Shown here: piece by piece, positions 1 through 9,773 of the stretch
Layout: each line of letters starts with the position of its first letter
Position numbering within the stretch: position 1 is the stretch's first letter
Translations under genes and position numbers: made by a program
Notes under the pieces: model-generated
Seen by the model: the letters and a program-made list of their open reading frames with translations, nothing else
The model's database searches: none
What the model was told of the DNA's origin: nothing
NCBI RefSeq assembly: GCF_020283565.1
Contig: NC_060062.1
Span: forward strand, 59,046,439-59,110,438
Length of the DNA: 64,000 nt
Direction: 5' to 3'
From: Trifolium pratense
Taxonomy: Eukaryota; Streptophyta; Magnoliopsida; Fabales; Fabaceae

Positions 1-540
1 ACCGCTTTCTATTCTGGTATGTGTATTCGGTATTTTATTACTAGTTTCCAGTTGGTGACCCTTATTTTGCATGCCATATTGCGGGCTCCTCCCACCCCCA
101 GACGATGGAGCGCCATCTGAGTCCGTAGGCCGTGTGGACGGCGAGGACTTCGTGGACTATCCCGGAGTGTAGAGAGTAGCGCTTGTTAGGCTACATTTTG
201 GTAGGCTTAGGGTCTAGGTTATATTTTGGGATGACTGTATGTTTTATACATTATACTCAGACATGTTAGTGCCGTTGGGCCTTGTGATATATTCGGTTCA
301 TGACTCGTGTCTTTTTGGTTGATGAACTTGCTATATCCGTTGTATGTAAATTATTCAGGTACACACTTTGCTTCGAGGAAGCCCTGTAATATAATGTGTT
401 GATGTTATATTTATTTTCTATTGAATGACGAATTGCCGAGATAGCTGCGGGCGTTCACGCGCGCCATTTTATTTAAGCGTGTTGATTTAAAAAAAAAAAA
501 ATAATACCCCTTTTTATGCTTTGAAAAACGGGGTGTTACA
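1..540 (+). mobile_element. 3' end of an LTR, probably Ty3/gypsy
   Basis: The block ends in GGGGTGTTACA at 530-540 after an A-rich run, the usual 3' terminus of plant LTRs that begin TGTAAC. Immediately after it a different sequence starts (the antisense E LTR). The rest of the element lies left of the window, so family and orientation cannot be proved. The segment 85-175 is GC-richer and has no ORF of note. It probably inserted into the antisense E LTR at 541. Confidence 0.55.
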
Positions 541-660
541 CAACATATGTGTCACATATCAAATATCAAATAATGTACACATATCCTAATGCAATCTAAT
601 GCCACAATCATCATGCTATGTCCCCTAGACATATCTAATGCATGTGGTACCATCGTCTTT

Positions 661-965
661 ATTAGAGTATCTCACCTCTAATATTCGTCTTTATCGGATA
701 AATATAATCCGATATCCGTCTTTATTGGAATATCCAATATACATCAACAATTCATGAATGCATGTATGTAATTCATGAATTCACACTCACACAATTAGCA
801 TTTTGCTCGTCATTTATAATGTGGAACACTATCCGACATTTCGTCTTTATTAAGATAACACTATACCTTAATATACGTCTTTATCGAATAACATAATTCG
901 ATATACTTCTTTATTAGAATAACATACTCTAATATCCTTCTTTATTAAGTTGATTAACACCTTAA
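661..965 (-). repeat. Hairpin array of the antisense E LTR
   Basis: This is the minus-strand copy of the tandem small-hairpin array described at 5345-5650. On the plus strand the units read as hairpins preceded by CGTCTTT or CTTCTTT. Clear stems are ATTAGAG/CTCTAAT at 661-681 and ATTAAG/CTTAAT at 943-965. Confidence 0.75.
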
Positions 966-1165
966 TATACTTCTTTGATATTTAAACAAACATCATCAAC
1001 ACAATCAAAAACAATCATATTCCACAAATATAATCAACAATTCATCACAATACAATTAATCATGGTTATAAACACCTAATTGCATGTTAGGATACCTTAA
1101 ATCCATGTTACAAGAGCCTAATTGCACTTTAAAACATCAACAAAATATGTTCTGCACAGTGCTGG

Positions 1166-1327
1166 TCGCTCAGCGACGGCTTAGCGAGGGATGGCGAGCA
1201 AGGTCAGTACATGGACAGCTTCTGGTGAGCGACAGCGAGCGACAGCGAGCTGGTCGCTCAGCGAGGGCCTCTGGTCGCTCAGCGAGGGCCTCAGGATAGC
1301 AGGATTCGCCACCTGTTCGCTAAGCGA
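1166..1327 (-). repeat. GC-rich quasi-palindrome cluster TCGCTNAGCGA
   Basis: Four copies of the 11-mer TCGCTNAGCGA (arms 5, central N) lie at 1166-1176, 1254-1264, 1275-1285 and 1317-1327, with further GCGAGC half-sites between them, inside otherwise AT-rich LTR DNA. The homologous slot in the sense copies (2600-2715 and 5036-5155) has one such palindrome plus TCGCTACGGC direct repeats. Confidence 0.75.
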
Positions 1328-2051
1328 AGGCTTAGCGACGGCCTTCTGACAGCAATGTTCAAGCTTCGTGTTTTTCACACCAAATCACCCAAAAATCCCA
1401 TTTTTCATGTTATAAATCCCAAATAAGTTTATTTTCATGTACATAACATATATATAAACATAAAAGGACGGATTGATTCTCAGATCTACATCAAATACAT
1501 CGAAAAAGTAAAGATTTAATACTTTTACTCAAAACTCACAAAAACACAATGTTCTTGAGTTTAATCATCTATAATTCCGTTTTTAACCATTAAATTCGTT
1601 CATACATCATGTTAAAAGCATATTAAGCATGTTATGAACCTTAGAATCAATTTCCATTAAGAAAATCCATTCAAAACTAAAACGAAAATGGGGTGGAGGA
1701 AGTTCGGGTGAGGAGAAATCGACATTCTCCCCTTCCTCGTATCACCCACGAATATGAAATCTACTTCCTCTTGCCCTAGCTCTTGAGCTCTCCCTTCTCT
1801 CTTCCTCCTTCACAATTGTTGAGAAAATGAGACTTTCTCTCTCTAATGGGCTATAAATAGCGCCCCCTCTCAGGAGACAAGGCCCATTGGGCCTCAAGCC
1901 CACTAACTTGGCCCAACTCGTGTTAACTCTCACTAACTCGCGCGTTAACTAAAACTCTCGATTAATAACTTAAAGTTACTATCTTACTTAAAAACCACGT
2001 CACCAAATAATTAAACACTTACGTAGTGAATAATAAATTTGGGTCGTTACA

Positions 2052-3468
2052 AAGCTCATATTTCTCTTTTGTTCTTGTGAGGGCTTAGAGAGAAAGGAGA
2101 GCTCAAGAGCTAGGGCAAGAGGAAGTGAAGAGAGATCAAGAGCAATTGTCGAGCTTTCGTCGGATCTAAGGTAAGAGAGTAGATTTCATATTCGTGGGTG
2201 ATACGAGGAAGGGGAGAATGTCGATTTCTCCTCACCTGAACTTCCTCCACCCCATTTTCGTTTTAGTTGTGAATGGATTTTCTTAATAGAAATCGATTCA
2301 AAGGTTCATAACATGTTTAACATGCTTTTATCATGATGTATGAACGAATTTATTGGATAAAAACGAAGTTTATGGATGATTAAACTCAAGAACTTTGTGT
2401 TCTTGAGAGTTTTGAGTAAAAGTGTTAAATCTCTACTTTTTCGTAGTAAAAATGGTAGATCGGTGAAATAAACCGTCCTTTTGTGTTTAGATATGTTTGT
2501 TGCACTTGAATACAAACTCATTTGGGGTTTATAACATGAAAAATGGGATTTTTGGGTGATTTGAAGTGAAAATCGCATGTTTTGAGCATTCCAAACAGGA
2601 GCCCTTCGCTACGGCTCGCTACGGCTCACCAGGAGCCAGTGTCCCACTGGTGTGGTTTGCTGATGCTCGCTAGGCCTTCGCTTAGCGAACCGTTAGCTAC
2701 GGCTCGCTAAGCCACCGTGACAGCAACATTTTGTTAATTGTTTAAGTGTAATTGGGCACTTCTAACATGTGATTAGGGTATTCTAACATACAATTAGGTG
2801 TTTATAACCATGATTAATTGTATTGTGATGAATTGTTGATTATATTTGTGGAATATGATTGTTTTTGATTGTGTTGATGATGTTTGTTTAAATGTCAAAG
2901 AAGTATATTAAGGTGTTAATCAACTTAATAAAGAAGGATATTAGAGTATGTTATTCTAATAAAGAAGTATATCTAATTATGTTATTCGATAAAGACGTAT
3001 ATTAAGGTATAGTGTTATCTTAATAAAGACGAAATGTCGGATAGTGTTCCACATTATAAATGACGAGCAAAATGCTAATTGTGGGAGTATGAATTCATGA
3101 ATTACATACATGCATTCATGAATTGTTGATGTATATTGGATATTCCAATAAAGACGGATATCGGATTATATTTATTCGATAAAGACGAATATTAGAGGTG
3201 AGATTCTCTAATAAAGACGATGGTACCACATGCATTAGATATGTCTAGGGGACATAGCATGAAGATTGTGGCATTAGATTGCATTAGGATATGTGTACAT
3301 TATTTGACATTTGATATGTGACACATATGTTTGCATTTATGTGATAATTGTCTATGTGTGTTAGACTTGTTGTATGTGTTGATTGTCCGATGATTATAAA
3401 TGTAATTGGCTTCAAGTTCTTGAGGATTATGTTTGATATTTGATTATAACTTCTTGTAGTTTATAATT
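2052..3468 (+). mobile_element. Family E LTR, sense, truncated at both ends
   Basis: Matches 4488-5904 of the complete E LTR nearly base for base and has the same length. It lacks the first about 212 bp (replaced by the antisense LTR) and the last about 467 bp, because at 3469 it passes directly into 3' internal sequence. A deletion has removed the LTR end, primer site and all coding sequence. It still carries the hairpin array (2907-3212), the GC-rich slot (2600-2715) and a splice-donor-like AAG|GTAAGA at 2168-2176. Confidence 0.8.
2907..3212 (+). repeat. Hairpin array of the sense E LTR remnant
   Basis: Same nine-hairpin layout as at 5345-5650. One stem is weakened here: the third unit has ATCTAAT facing ATTCGAT, against ATCGAAT in the intact copy. 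Confidence 0.75.
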
Positions 3469-4275
3469 AAAGATGGATTCTGGGTGAATTGAAGATGTCG
3501 TTTTGGAATCGACGAGATAGAAGTTATGATTGTTTGGAAAACCAATTTTAGGCAGTGGTCTAATTTGGAAGTAGCGAATTGCTAAGGGATTAAGGATAAT
3601 TGGTATTGGGAAATGTTTGCGTTAAGGAATGCAAAGGTTGGATGAGAGATTACTCGGGAACAGAATAGTCGTATTGGGATTCGACTCAATGACTAGAGTT
3701 ATGTGAGAAAAGGAATTTGACAGTTAGAAACGATAATTTCTAGGATGTGTCGAGGAAGATTTGATAATGTTGGTCATCAAGTGATTGTTGGAATTGAAAT
3801 ATCGAGTGATAAGTTGGAATAAGATTCGAATATGAATAAGTGGTGTAACACAGTTAAGTGATTCATGAGGAAATCAAAGATTTATGAGAATTATGGAGTT
3901 GTGGAAGTATTACACGGAAGTATCTTCCAGAGAGTGTTCGATTGGTTGTACCTGTTTTGGGGTAAAGTTGTGAGTACCGTAGAATGTGAGTCTGTGGATG
4001 TTTCGTGCGAAGTTGACGTTTTAGCGGTTTGATAAGAATAGTTTATGCCGATATCATGATTGTTGACTATCTATCGACAAATTGAGGAACTGGCCGTCCT
4101 TGATCTCTTGTTGATAAATAGACAAAAATTGTGTTGGATGGGATAAACTAATTTTGTCAAACTTAGTTTTGTGTAGCGTTTGGAATGTTTTGTTGGAAAA
4201 TGGATAAAGGAGTTATCCAGAGTTGTTTTAGTTGTGTAATTTTCGAGGGTGAAAATCTTTTAAGTGAGGGAGAGT
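3469..4275 (+). mobile_element. Internal 3' stub of element E
   Basis: About 800 bp without an ORF between the truncated LTR and the complete 3' LTR. It ends in a purine-rich stretch (AAGTGAGGGAGAG at 4262-4274) directly before the LTR, which fits a polypurine tract. The last about 245 bp recur at 51231-51476 before a second E-type LTR, showing that this is the shared internal 3' end of the family. Confidence 0.75.
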
Positions 4276-5035
4276 TGTAACGACCCAAATTTATTATTCA
4301 CTATTTAAGTGTTTAATTATTTGGTGACGTGATTTTAAGTAAGATAGTAACTTTAAGTTATTTATCGAGAGTTTAGTTAACGCACGAGTTAGTAAGAGTT
4401 AACGCGAGTTGGGCCAAGCAATTGGGCTTGAGGCCCAATGGGCCTTGGCATGTAAGGGGCGCCCATATAGGGCAAGGTAGAGAGAGAAAACTCATATTTC
4501 TCTTTTGTTCTTGTGAGGGCTTAGAGAGAAGGGAGAGCTCAAGAGCTAGGGCAACAGGAAGTGAAGAGAGATCAAGAGCAATCGTCGAGCTTTCGTCGGA
4601 TCTAAGGTAAGAGAGTAGATTTCATATTCGTGGGTGATACGAGGAAGGGGAAAATGTCGATTTCTCCTCACCTGAACTTCCTCCACCCCATTTTCGTTTT
4701 AGTTGTGAATGGATTTTCTTAATAGAAATCGATTCAAAGGTTCATAACATGTTTAACATGCTTTTATCATGATGTATGAACGAATTTATTGGATAAAAAC
4801 GAAGTTTATGGATGATTAAACTCAAGAACTTTGTGTTCTTGAGAGTTTTGAGTAAAAGTGTTAAATCTCTACTTTTTCGTAGTAAAAATGGTAGATCGGT
4901 GAAATAAACCGTCCTTTTGTGTTTAGATATGTTTGTTGCACTTGAATACAAACTCATTTGGGGTTTATAACATGAAAAATGGGATTTTTGGGTGATTTGA
5001 AGTGAAAATCGCATGTTTTGAGCATTCCAAACAGG

Positions 5036-5155
5036 AGCCCTTCGCTACGGCTCGCTACGGCTCACCAGGAGCCAGTGTCCCACTGGTGTGGTTTGCTGAT
5101 GCTCGCTAGGCCTTCGCTTAGCGAACCGTTCGCTACGGCTCGCTAAGCCACCGTG
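5036..5155 (+). repeat. GC-rich direct and inverted repeats in E LTR
   Basis: Contains TCGCTACGGC in tandem, a further TTCGCTACGGCTCGCT, and the quasi-palindrome TTCGCTTAGCGAA. It is much GC-richer than the LTR around it. The homologous position in E2 carries a different motif (CGCCCCAGGCG). Confidence 0.7.
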
Positions 5156-5344
5156 ACAGCAACATTTTGTTAATTGTTTAAGTGTAATTGGGCACTTCTA
5201 ACATGTGATTAGGGTATTCTAACATACAATTAGGTGTTTATAACCATGATTAATTATATTGTGATGATAATTGTTGATTATATGTGTGGAATATAATTGT
5301 TGTTGATTGTATTGATGATATTTATTTAAATGTCAAAGAAGTAT

Positions 5345-5650
5345 ATTAAGGTGTTAATCAACTTAATAAAGAAGGATATTAGAGTATGTTATTCTAATAA
5401 AGAAGTATATCGAATTATGTTATTCGATAAAGACGTATATTAAGGTATAGTGTTATCTTAATAAAGACGAAATGTCGGATAGTGTTCCACATTATAAATG
5501 ACGAGCAAAATGTTAATTGTGGGAGTGTGAATTCATGAATTACATACATGCATTCATGAATTGTTGATGTATATTGGATATTCCAATAAAGACGGATATC
5601 GGATTATATTTATTCGATAAAGACGAATATTAGAGGTGAGATTCTCTAAT
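5345..5650 (+). repeat. Tandem array of nine small hairpins
   Basis: Successive stems: ATTAAG/CTTAAT (5345-5367), ATTAGA/TCTAAT (5378-5398), ATCGAAT/ATTCGAT (5409-5428), ATTAAGGTA/TATCTTAAT with one G-T pair (5439-5462), AATGT-GGA/TCC-ACATT (5471-5493), AATTCATGAAT/ATTCATGAATT (5530-5562), ATTGGA/TCCAAT (5573-5587), ATCGGAT/ATTCGAT with one G-T pair (5598-5618), ATTAGAG/CTCTAAT (5629-5650). Seven stems are followed directly by AAAGAAG or AAAGACG. Stem sequences differ between units and between LTR copies while pairing is kept. Function unknown. Confidence 0.8.
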
Positions 5651-6499
5651 AAAGACGATGGTACCACATGCATTAGATATGTCTAGGGGACATAGCATGA
5701 AGATTGTGGCATTAGATTGCATTAGGATATGTGTACATTATTTGACATTTGATATGTGACACATATGTTTGCATTTATGTGATAATTGTCTATGTGTGTT
5801 AGACTTGTTGTATGTGTTGATTGTCCGATGATTATAAATGTAATTGGCTTCAAGTTCTTGAGGATTATGTTTGATATTTGATTATAACTTCTTGTAGTTT
5901 ATAATTAAATGAGATTAATGAAGTATATGCATGATATATCAATATGCATGAATGTTGATGAAGTGTTTAAGTATAATTTACTTACACTTGTATATTTTGA
6001 GTATGTTGTCTAACTCTCTTTTATGTGTTATGTGTTGGACCGTTGGGGGTCCAGATTCACAGGTTTTGTGGTTATCGATGTCGAGTCGTCAGTGAAGCTC
6101 TGCTCTGATTGTGACACGGGAAAAAGGGTTTTATATTGTATATAAAGTCTATTGTCTAGGTTATTTTGTATAATCAATAAATATATTATTTGATTCGAAT
6201 ATTTGTATAAACAAGCATTTTTACTAATTAACTACATTAGTATTATTTTGATTGAAGAGTGTAATGCTCGAACCATGACTTTTATAATAACAAACTTTGA
6301 TTTTCCGCCGCGTATTTTGAAAAAGATTTATCATGGTAGAATTTTAGTAAATAATGGGTTTGGGTGTTACAGCCTACACTTTGTTTCTACACAAATCAGA
6401 ATTAGTGTTCAAGCCCATTATTACTGATCACAATTATCGGGCTTAAGCATCATCAAATGGATCACAATAACATCAACCCGTTTTTATTAAAATCAAAAG

Positions 6500-7222
6500 C
6501 CACAATTGATTGCAGCCCACAAAATATTAGAAAATATTCTAACAGATTGTTCCCTTTGTGGTGGGGTTGTCGAAACTACAAATCATCTATTTTTGCACTG
6601 TGATTTTGCTGTTGCAGTTTGGTATTTTGTTATGCGTTGGTTAGGGGAGATGGTGGTGCTTCCACCCGATGTTATGACGTCTTATGACCTGCTTGTGGGT
6701 TATGGGAGAAATAAGAAGATTAGAAAAGGCTACTCAACCGTTGGCTAGCATTTGTGTGGGTGATGTGGACAAGTAGAAATGACAGGATTTTTAATAATGT
6801 CATTGTCGAGGCGGAGGCTGCGGTGGATTCGATCCAAAGGCTTTCTTGGCAATGGTTCCTAAATAAGTCTGCTACGGCATCCTGCTTACTTTACGAGTGG
6901 GCATGGAACCCAGGGGATTGTATGTTAAGATGACAGTTGATGGTTGTGTTGGGTTAATTTTAGCTATATACTGCTTGGGTGTGCGCCTGCGTTTTTCCCT
7001 TTGGCACTTTGGTCTGCTATTGCTGCTGGTTATTTTGTTCCCAAGAAGCAGCTTTGGTTATTAGCTTTTGTGCTTCTCTTGCAATTTATTTTTTTTGTAT
7101 TTATTGTATCATGGTGGGGTTACTTTTATGCCCACTTGACACTATGTTGTATTCCCTGCCTCTTGGTACAACTTGTACCTTGTAGTGCCTATTAATAAAT
7201 TTTTTGCAGTTAAAAAAAAAAA
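6500..7222 (+). mobile_element. LINE 3' end with poly(A), 5'-truncated
   Basis: Holds the C-terminal end of a LINE ORF2, a T/G-rich 3' UTR (6934-7210) and an A tract at 7212-7222. The 5' end is lost, as is usual after incomplete target-primed reverse transcription. No target duplication was found. Confidence 0.75.
6506..6933 (+). pseudogene. LINE ORF2 C-terminus (RT zinc-binding region)
   Basis: The first frame reads CSLCGGVVETTNHLFLHC followed by a WYFVMRWLG stretch. This is the C-x2-C...H-x4-C arrangement of the zinc-binding region found after the reverse transcriptase of plant LINEs. A frameshift near 6742 moves the remainder to another frame, which continues through FVWVMWTSRNDRIFNN and NPGDCM to a stop at 6931-6933. 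The catalytic RT and endonuclease are absent, so this is a dead fragment. Confidence 0.8.
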
Positions 7223-7234
7223 CTTCATAAAATC

Positions 7235-7666
7235 ATAATCATCTTTTCTTTGAGTGCCCATTGGCGCGCCACACTTGAAACGATATATACAATTGGCTCA
7301 GCTTTAAACCAGTCACTCATGAAGTTGGCTGGGCTCACTTCCTAGCATTCGGCGAACATCTCAATTCTAGCAAGTTTAAGAAGGTGAGACAACTGGTTTT
7401 GTGCGCAACTACTTGGTGTATTTGGCCCCTTAGAAATAATATTATATTTAAGGGAGTTCCAATCATTCTTTGCTCTTTGATTGATAGGATCAAATTTGTT
7501 TCTTGGTTATGGTTTATTAATAGGAGTGGTAGACATTTAAGCTATTCATATAGCAATTGGTGTACTAATGTTTTAGATTGTATGCAAGGTATCTAAAGCC
7601 TTATTGTAATGGTTGAAGTACTCATTGTATTTCCTTTTATATAATTATTCTTTGCTTATAAAAAAA
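7235..7666 (+). pseudogene. Second LINE ORF2 C-terminus and 3' end
   Basis: A second, different LINE tail lies right after the first. The frame ending at 7594-7596 reads TTWCIWPLRNNIIFKG, then FVSWLWFINRSG, the typical end of plant LINE ORF2. Upstream, around 7250-7383, the related sequence is out of frame. The short 3' UTR ends in an A-rich stretch at 7659-7666. There is no RT or endonuclease. The ORF end is clear; the 5' boundary is approximate. Confidence 0.7.
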
Positions 7667-8700
7667 GTATTGTTTTCATTAGAAATTGAATTCGAATTTT
7701 CTTAAATGGTTCGTTCTATGAGATCTCATTAACCACTTCAATTCAATGTGTTATCAAACAAAAACAATGACCCGTCAACTATTTTTCGCCAGTCAATTTG
7801 ATCTTCACTATTAAAATAAGTTGATCTTTACTGTTAAAATAAGTTAAGCGTAATATAAATAGAGTTCAAAAATGAAAAATAATATATTTGTTGAAAAATA
7901 AGTTTTTGGCCATTATAAATATATTATTAATTGAGAATTCACTTACACAATATATTGCAATAAATTTGATTGTTTTTGCCATATAAATAAAGAGTTAACC
8001 ATCAAAATTTGCCATTCATTTGAGTCTCATAAAACTCAATGAATTAGACTTTATAGTTGTGCATAAAGAATATATGATTTATCTAAAAAAAAAATTAACA
8101 TCAAAATGTATTGGTTAGAAATAAGAAAAAATTCATACATTTTAAAAATTGGGAAATCTAAATCATGAATTTAAATATATATATATATATATATAGACAT
8201 ACAGAGATATTAATCTATTTTGGGTTAAAAGTTTTTCTTTTGATTTTAAGTCATATGTCGTCCTTCCAAAATTTTATGTTTTGTTGTTAGTCTCTAATGA
8301 CCAATTTATTTTGTGAACCTTTTATGTTCAAGATATCAAATTTTTATATGTCCGTATTATGTTAAAAAAATGTCAAAAATGTGTTAAAATCATATCCGTT
8401 AGGGACCATAAACGAAGCAGAAATTTTTGAGAAAATAATTACATCCCATTTTTATTTTAAGAAACAAAAATTAAAATTTATTTTATTTTTAAGAATGAAA
8501 AATTTATTTTGCCCATTTATTTTTAGTGGTTGGGTGGGTAGGTATAATTGCAATTAAGGAGGTCTTTCTTTCAACTATAACCTGATGTTGGGCCGTTGAA
8601 AGAAAATCATTAGCTCAGGGACTTTTACTAAATTTATCTTTTTTGGATTTTAAAATTTGGATGAAAAAAAGATAATTTTACATATCATGATTTTAAAATT
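7667..8700. other. AT-rich intergenic DNA, (AT)n tract
   Basis: No ORF or known repeat could be recognised. A perfect (TA)n microsatellite lies at about 8177-8195. The remainder is AT-rich, low-complexity sequence. Confidence 0.5.
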
Positions 8701-8829
8701 CGACCCACTTGAGTTGATCTGGTGATATTGGTTTGGGACCTGAGAGTATGCTCCTCCTTAAGGTCCTAGGTTCAATTTTCTCTAATGTCAATTTGGATAG
8801 GTTAATTTAACTTCTTCAAAAAAAAAAAA
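8701..8829 (+). mobile_element. tRNA-derived SINE
   Basis: A degenerate pol III A-box region (TGAGTTGATCTGG, from about 8709) is followed by TGGGACCTGAGAGTATGCTC and a B-box-like GGTTCAATTTT (8769-8779), then a tRNA-unrelated part and an A tract (8818-8829). This layout and wording match a SINE type common in legumes. The target duplication is unclear because both flanks are A/T-rich. Confidence 0.75.
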
Positions 8830-9125
8830 TTGGAATGTGCAAAATTATGAAATTTCATTTTGCCATAAGAGGGGTTCAAACAATGTATAAAAGACACTTA
8901 AATTCTACGATCTGAATATGTAAAATTAAATTTTTTGCTATCCATGTTTTAAAATTTGGGGAGAGTAAATATGACAAAATAAATAAATTTAGGAGACGCA
9001 GGAATGATGTGAGGGTGGAAAAAGAAACCATGTTACTATTATTTCTTGTTTGCTACCCCTATCTGATGATATTTGAACAACATCATCGGTTCATAAAGTA
9101 TATAGTAAAGGTTATTATATATTTT

Positions 9126-9255
9126 CATGAGTTTAGCTCAGTTAGTAAGAATATTGCGTATATTATATAGAAGTCGGGGTTCGAATTATGAACACTCCAC
9201 TAATTCACACATTTAAAGTAAAATTTTTAATCACTAATATACGAGACAAAAAAAA
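9126..9255 (+). mobile_element. Second tRNA-derived SINE, another family
   Basis: A-box TAGCTCAGTTAG (9134-9145) and B-box GGTTCGAATTA (9178-9188) are well preserved, followed by ACACTCCACTAATTCACAC and a final A-rich tail (9247-9255). It is not a tRNA gene: there is no acceptor stem and no anticodon arm of the right form. It resembles a second common legume SINE. Confidence 0.75.
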
Positions 9256-9458
9256 TTAACTATATATCATCACAAACCAAACATTTGCTACATGTCTAAG
9301 TTTAGGAGGATAACATGTCAAATGACTAGAAAAATTTAAACATGGTAATTAAATTATGTTGGTGCAATTCAATATTGGAATTGTGACAATCAAATAGGGG
9401 ATTGTTACTAGAACACATTTGGTTCGAGTACGGTACATACACCTTATTTATTTTAATT

Positions 9459-9763
9459 GGCTTAATTAGTAAAATGATCTCTTAAAGATATTTTTGGTTT
9501 TGCATTGGTCCCTTAAAGAAAAAAAGGACTGAATAGGTCCCTTAAAGAAAAAAAGGTCCGAATAGATCCCTTAAAGACATCTCTCTTAATCAGTTTGGTC
9601 CTCGAAAAAATGGACGGAAAGGACCAAACTGATTAACAGAGATGTCTTTAGGGGATATATTCGGACCTTTTTTTCTTTAAGGGACCTATTCAGATTTTTT
9701 TTTCTTCAAAGGATCAATGTGAAACTAAAAATGTCTTTAAAGGACCATTTTACTAATTAAGCC
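9459..9763. mobile_element. Mutator-like MITE, 305 bp, with 10-bp target duplication
   Basis: The termini are GGCTTAATTAGTAAAATG and its reverse complement, and the whole element is a near-complete foldback (for example GGTCCGAATAGA against TATTCGGACC). It is flanked by identical 10-bp copies of TATTTTAATT at 9449-9458 and 9764-9773. A 9-11-bp duplication is typical of Mutator-type transposition. There is no coding sequence. Confidence 0.88.
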
Positions 9764-9773
9764 TATTTTAATT

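Larger units (their letters stand above)
541..2051 (-). mobile_element. Family E LTR, antisense, partial
   Basis: Read on the minus strand from 2051, this matches the complete E LTR at 4276-6371 from its first base (TGTAACGACC) for about 1.5 kb, then is cut at 541 by the LTR on its left. The minus-strand TATA-like box lies at 1851-1860 (CTATAAATAG on the plus strand) and is followed by a GA-rich start region. Its LTR start abuts a sense LTR of the same family at 2052, so this was probably a full antisense element nested in the sense LTR. Confidence 0.8.
541..3345. repeat. Long inverted repeat, arms about 1.3 kb
   Basis: 541 to about 1840 is the reverse complement of about 2052 to 3345, separated by about 211 bp. 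Both arms are LTR sequence of family E. They are clearly homologous across their length but differ in the GC-rich cluster. A transcript across both arms could fold into a long double strand. Confidence 0.8.
4276..6371 (+). mobile_element. Family E LTR, complete (2,096 bp)
   Basis: It begins TGTAACGACC and ends GGGTGTTACA, giving TGTAAC...GTTACA terminal inverted repeats. From 5' to 3' it contains: a TATA-like CCATATAGGG near 4463, a GA-rich probable start region (4480-4560), a consensus 5' splice site AAG|GTAAGA at 4604-4612, a GC-rich palindrome slot (5036-5155), the hairpin array (5345-5650) and a 3' part without clear features. The termini resemble Ty3/gypsy chromoviruses, but no coding part remains to confirm this. 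Confidence 0.8.

Noticed and set aside
661..965. CRISPR-like regular repeats
   Set aside because: Plant DNA, no identical repeats with unique spacers; the linkers are short and the stems vary. It is a hairpin array.
6944..7195. Hydrophobic ORF after the first LINE
   Set aside because: It is the T/G-rich LINE 3' UTR; hydrophobicity comes from T-rich codons.
8177..8195. (TA)n tract as origin or regulatory site
   Set aside because: A simple microsatellite with no supporting context.
9134..9189. tRNA-like A and B boxes
   Set aside because: No acceptor stem or anticodon arm; A-rich tail and legume SINE layout. It is a SINE, not a tRNA gene.
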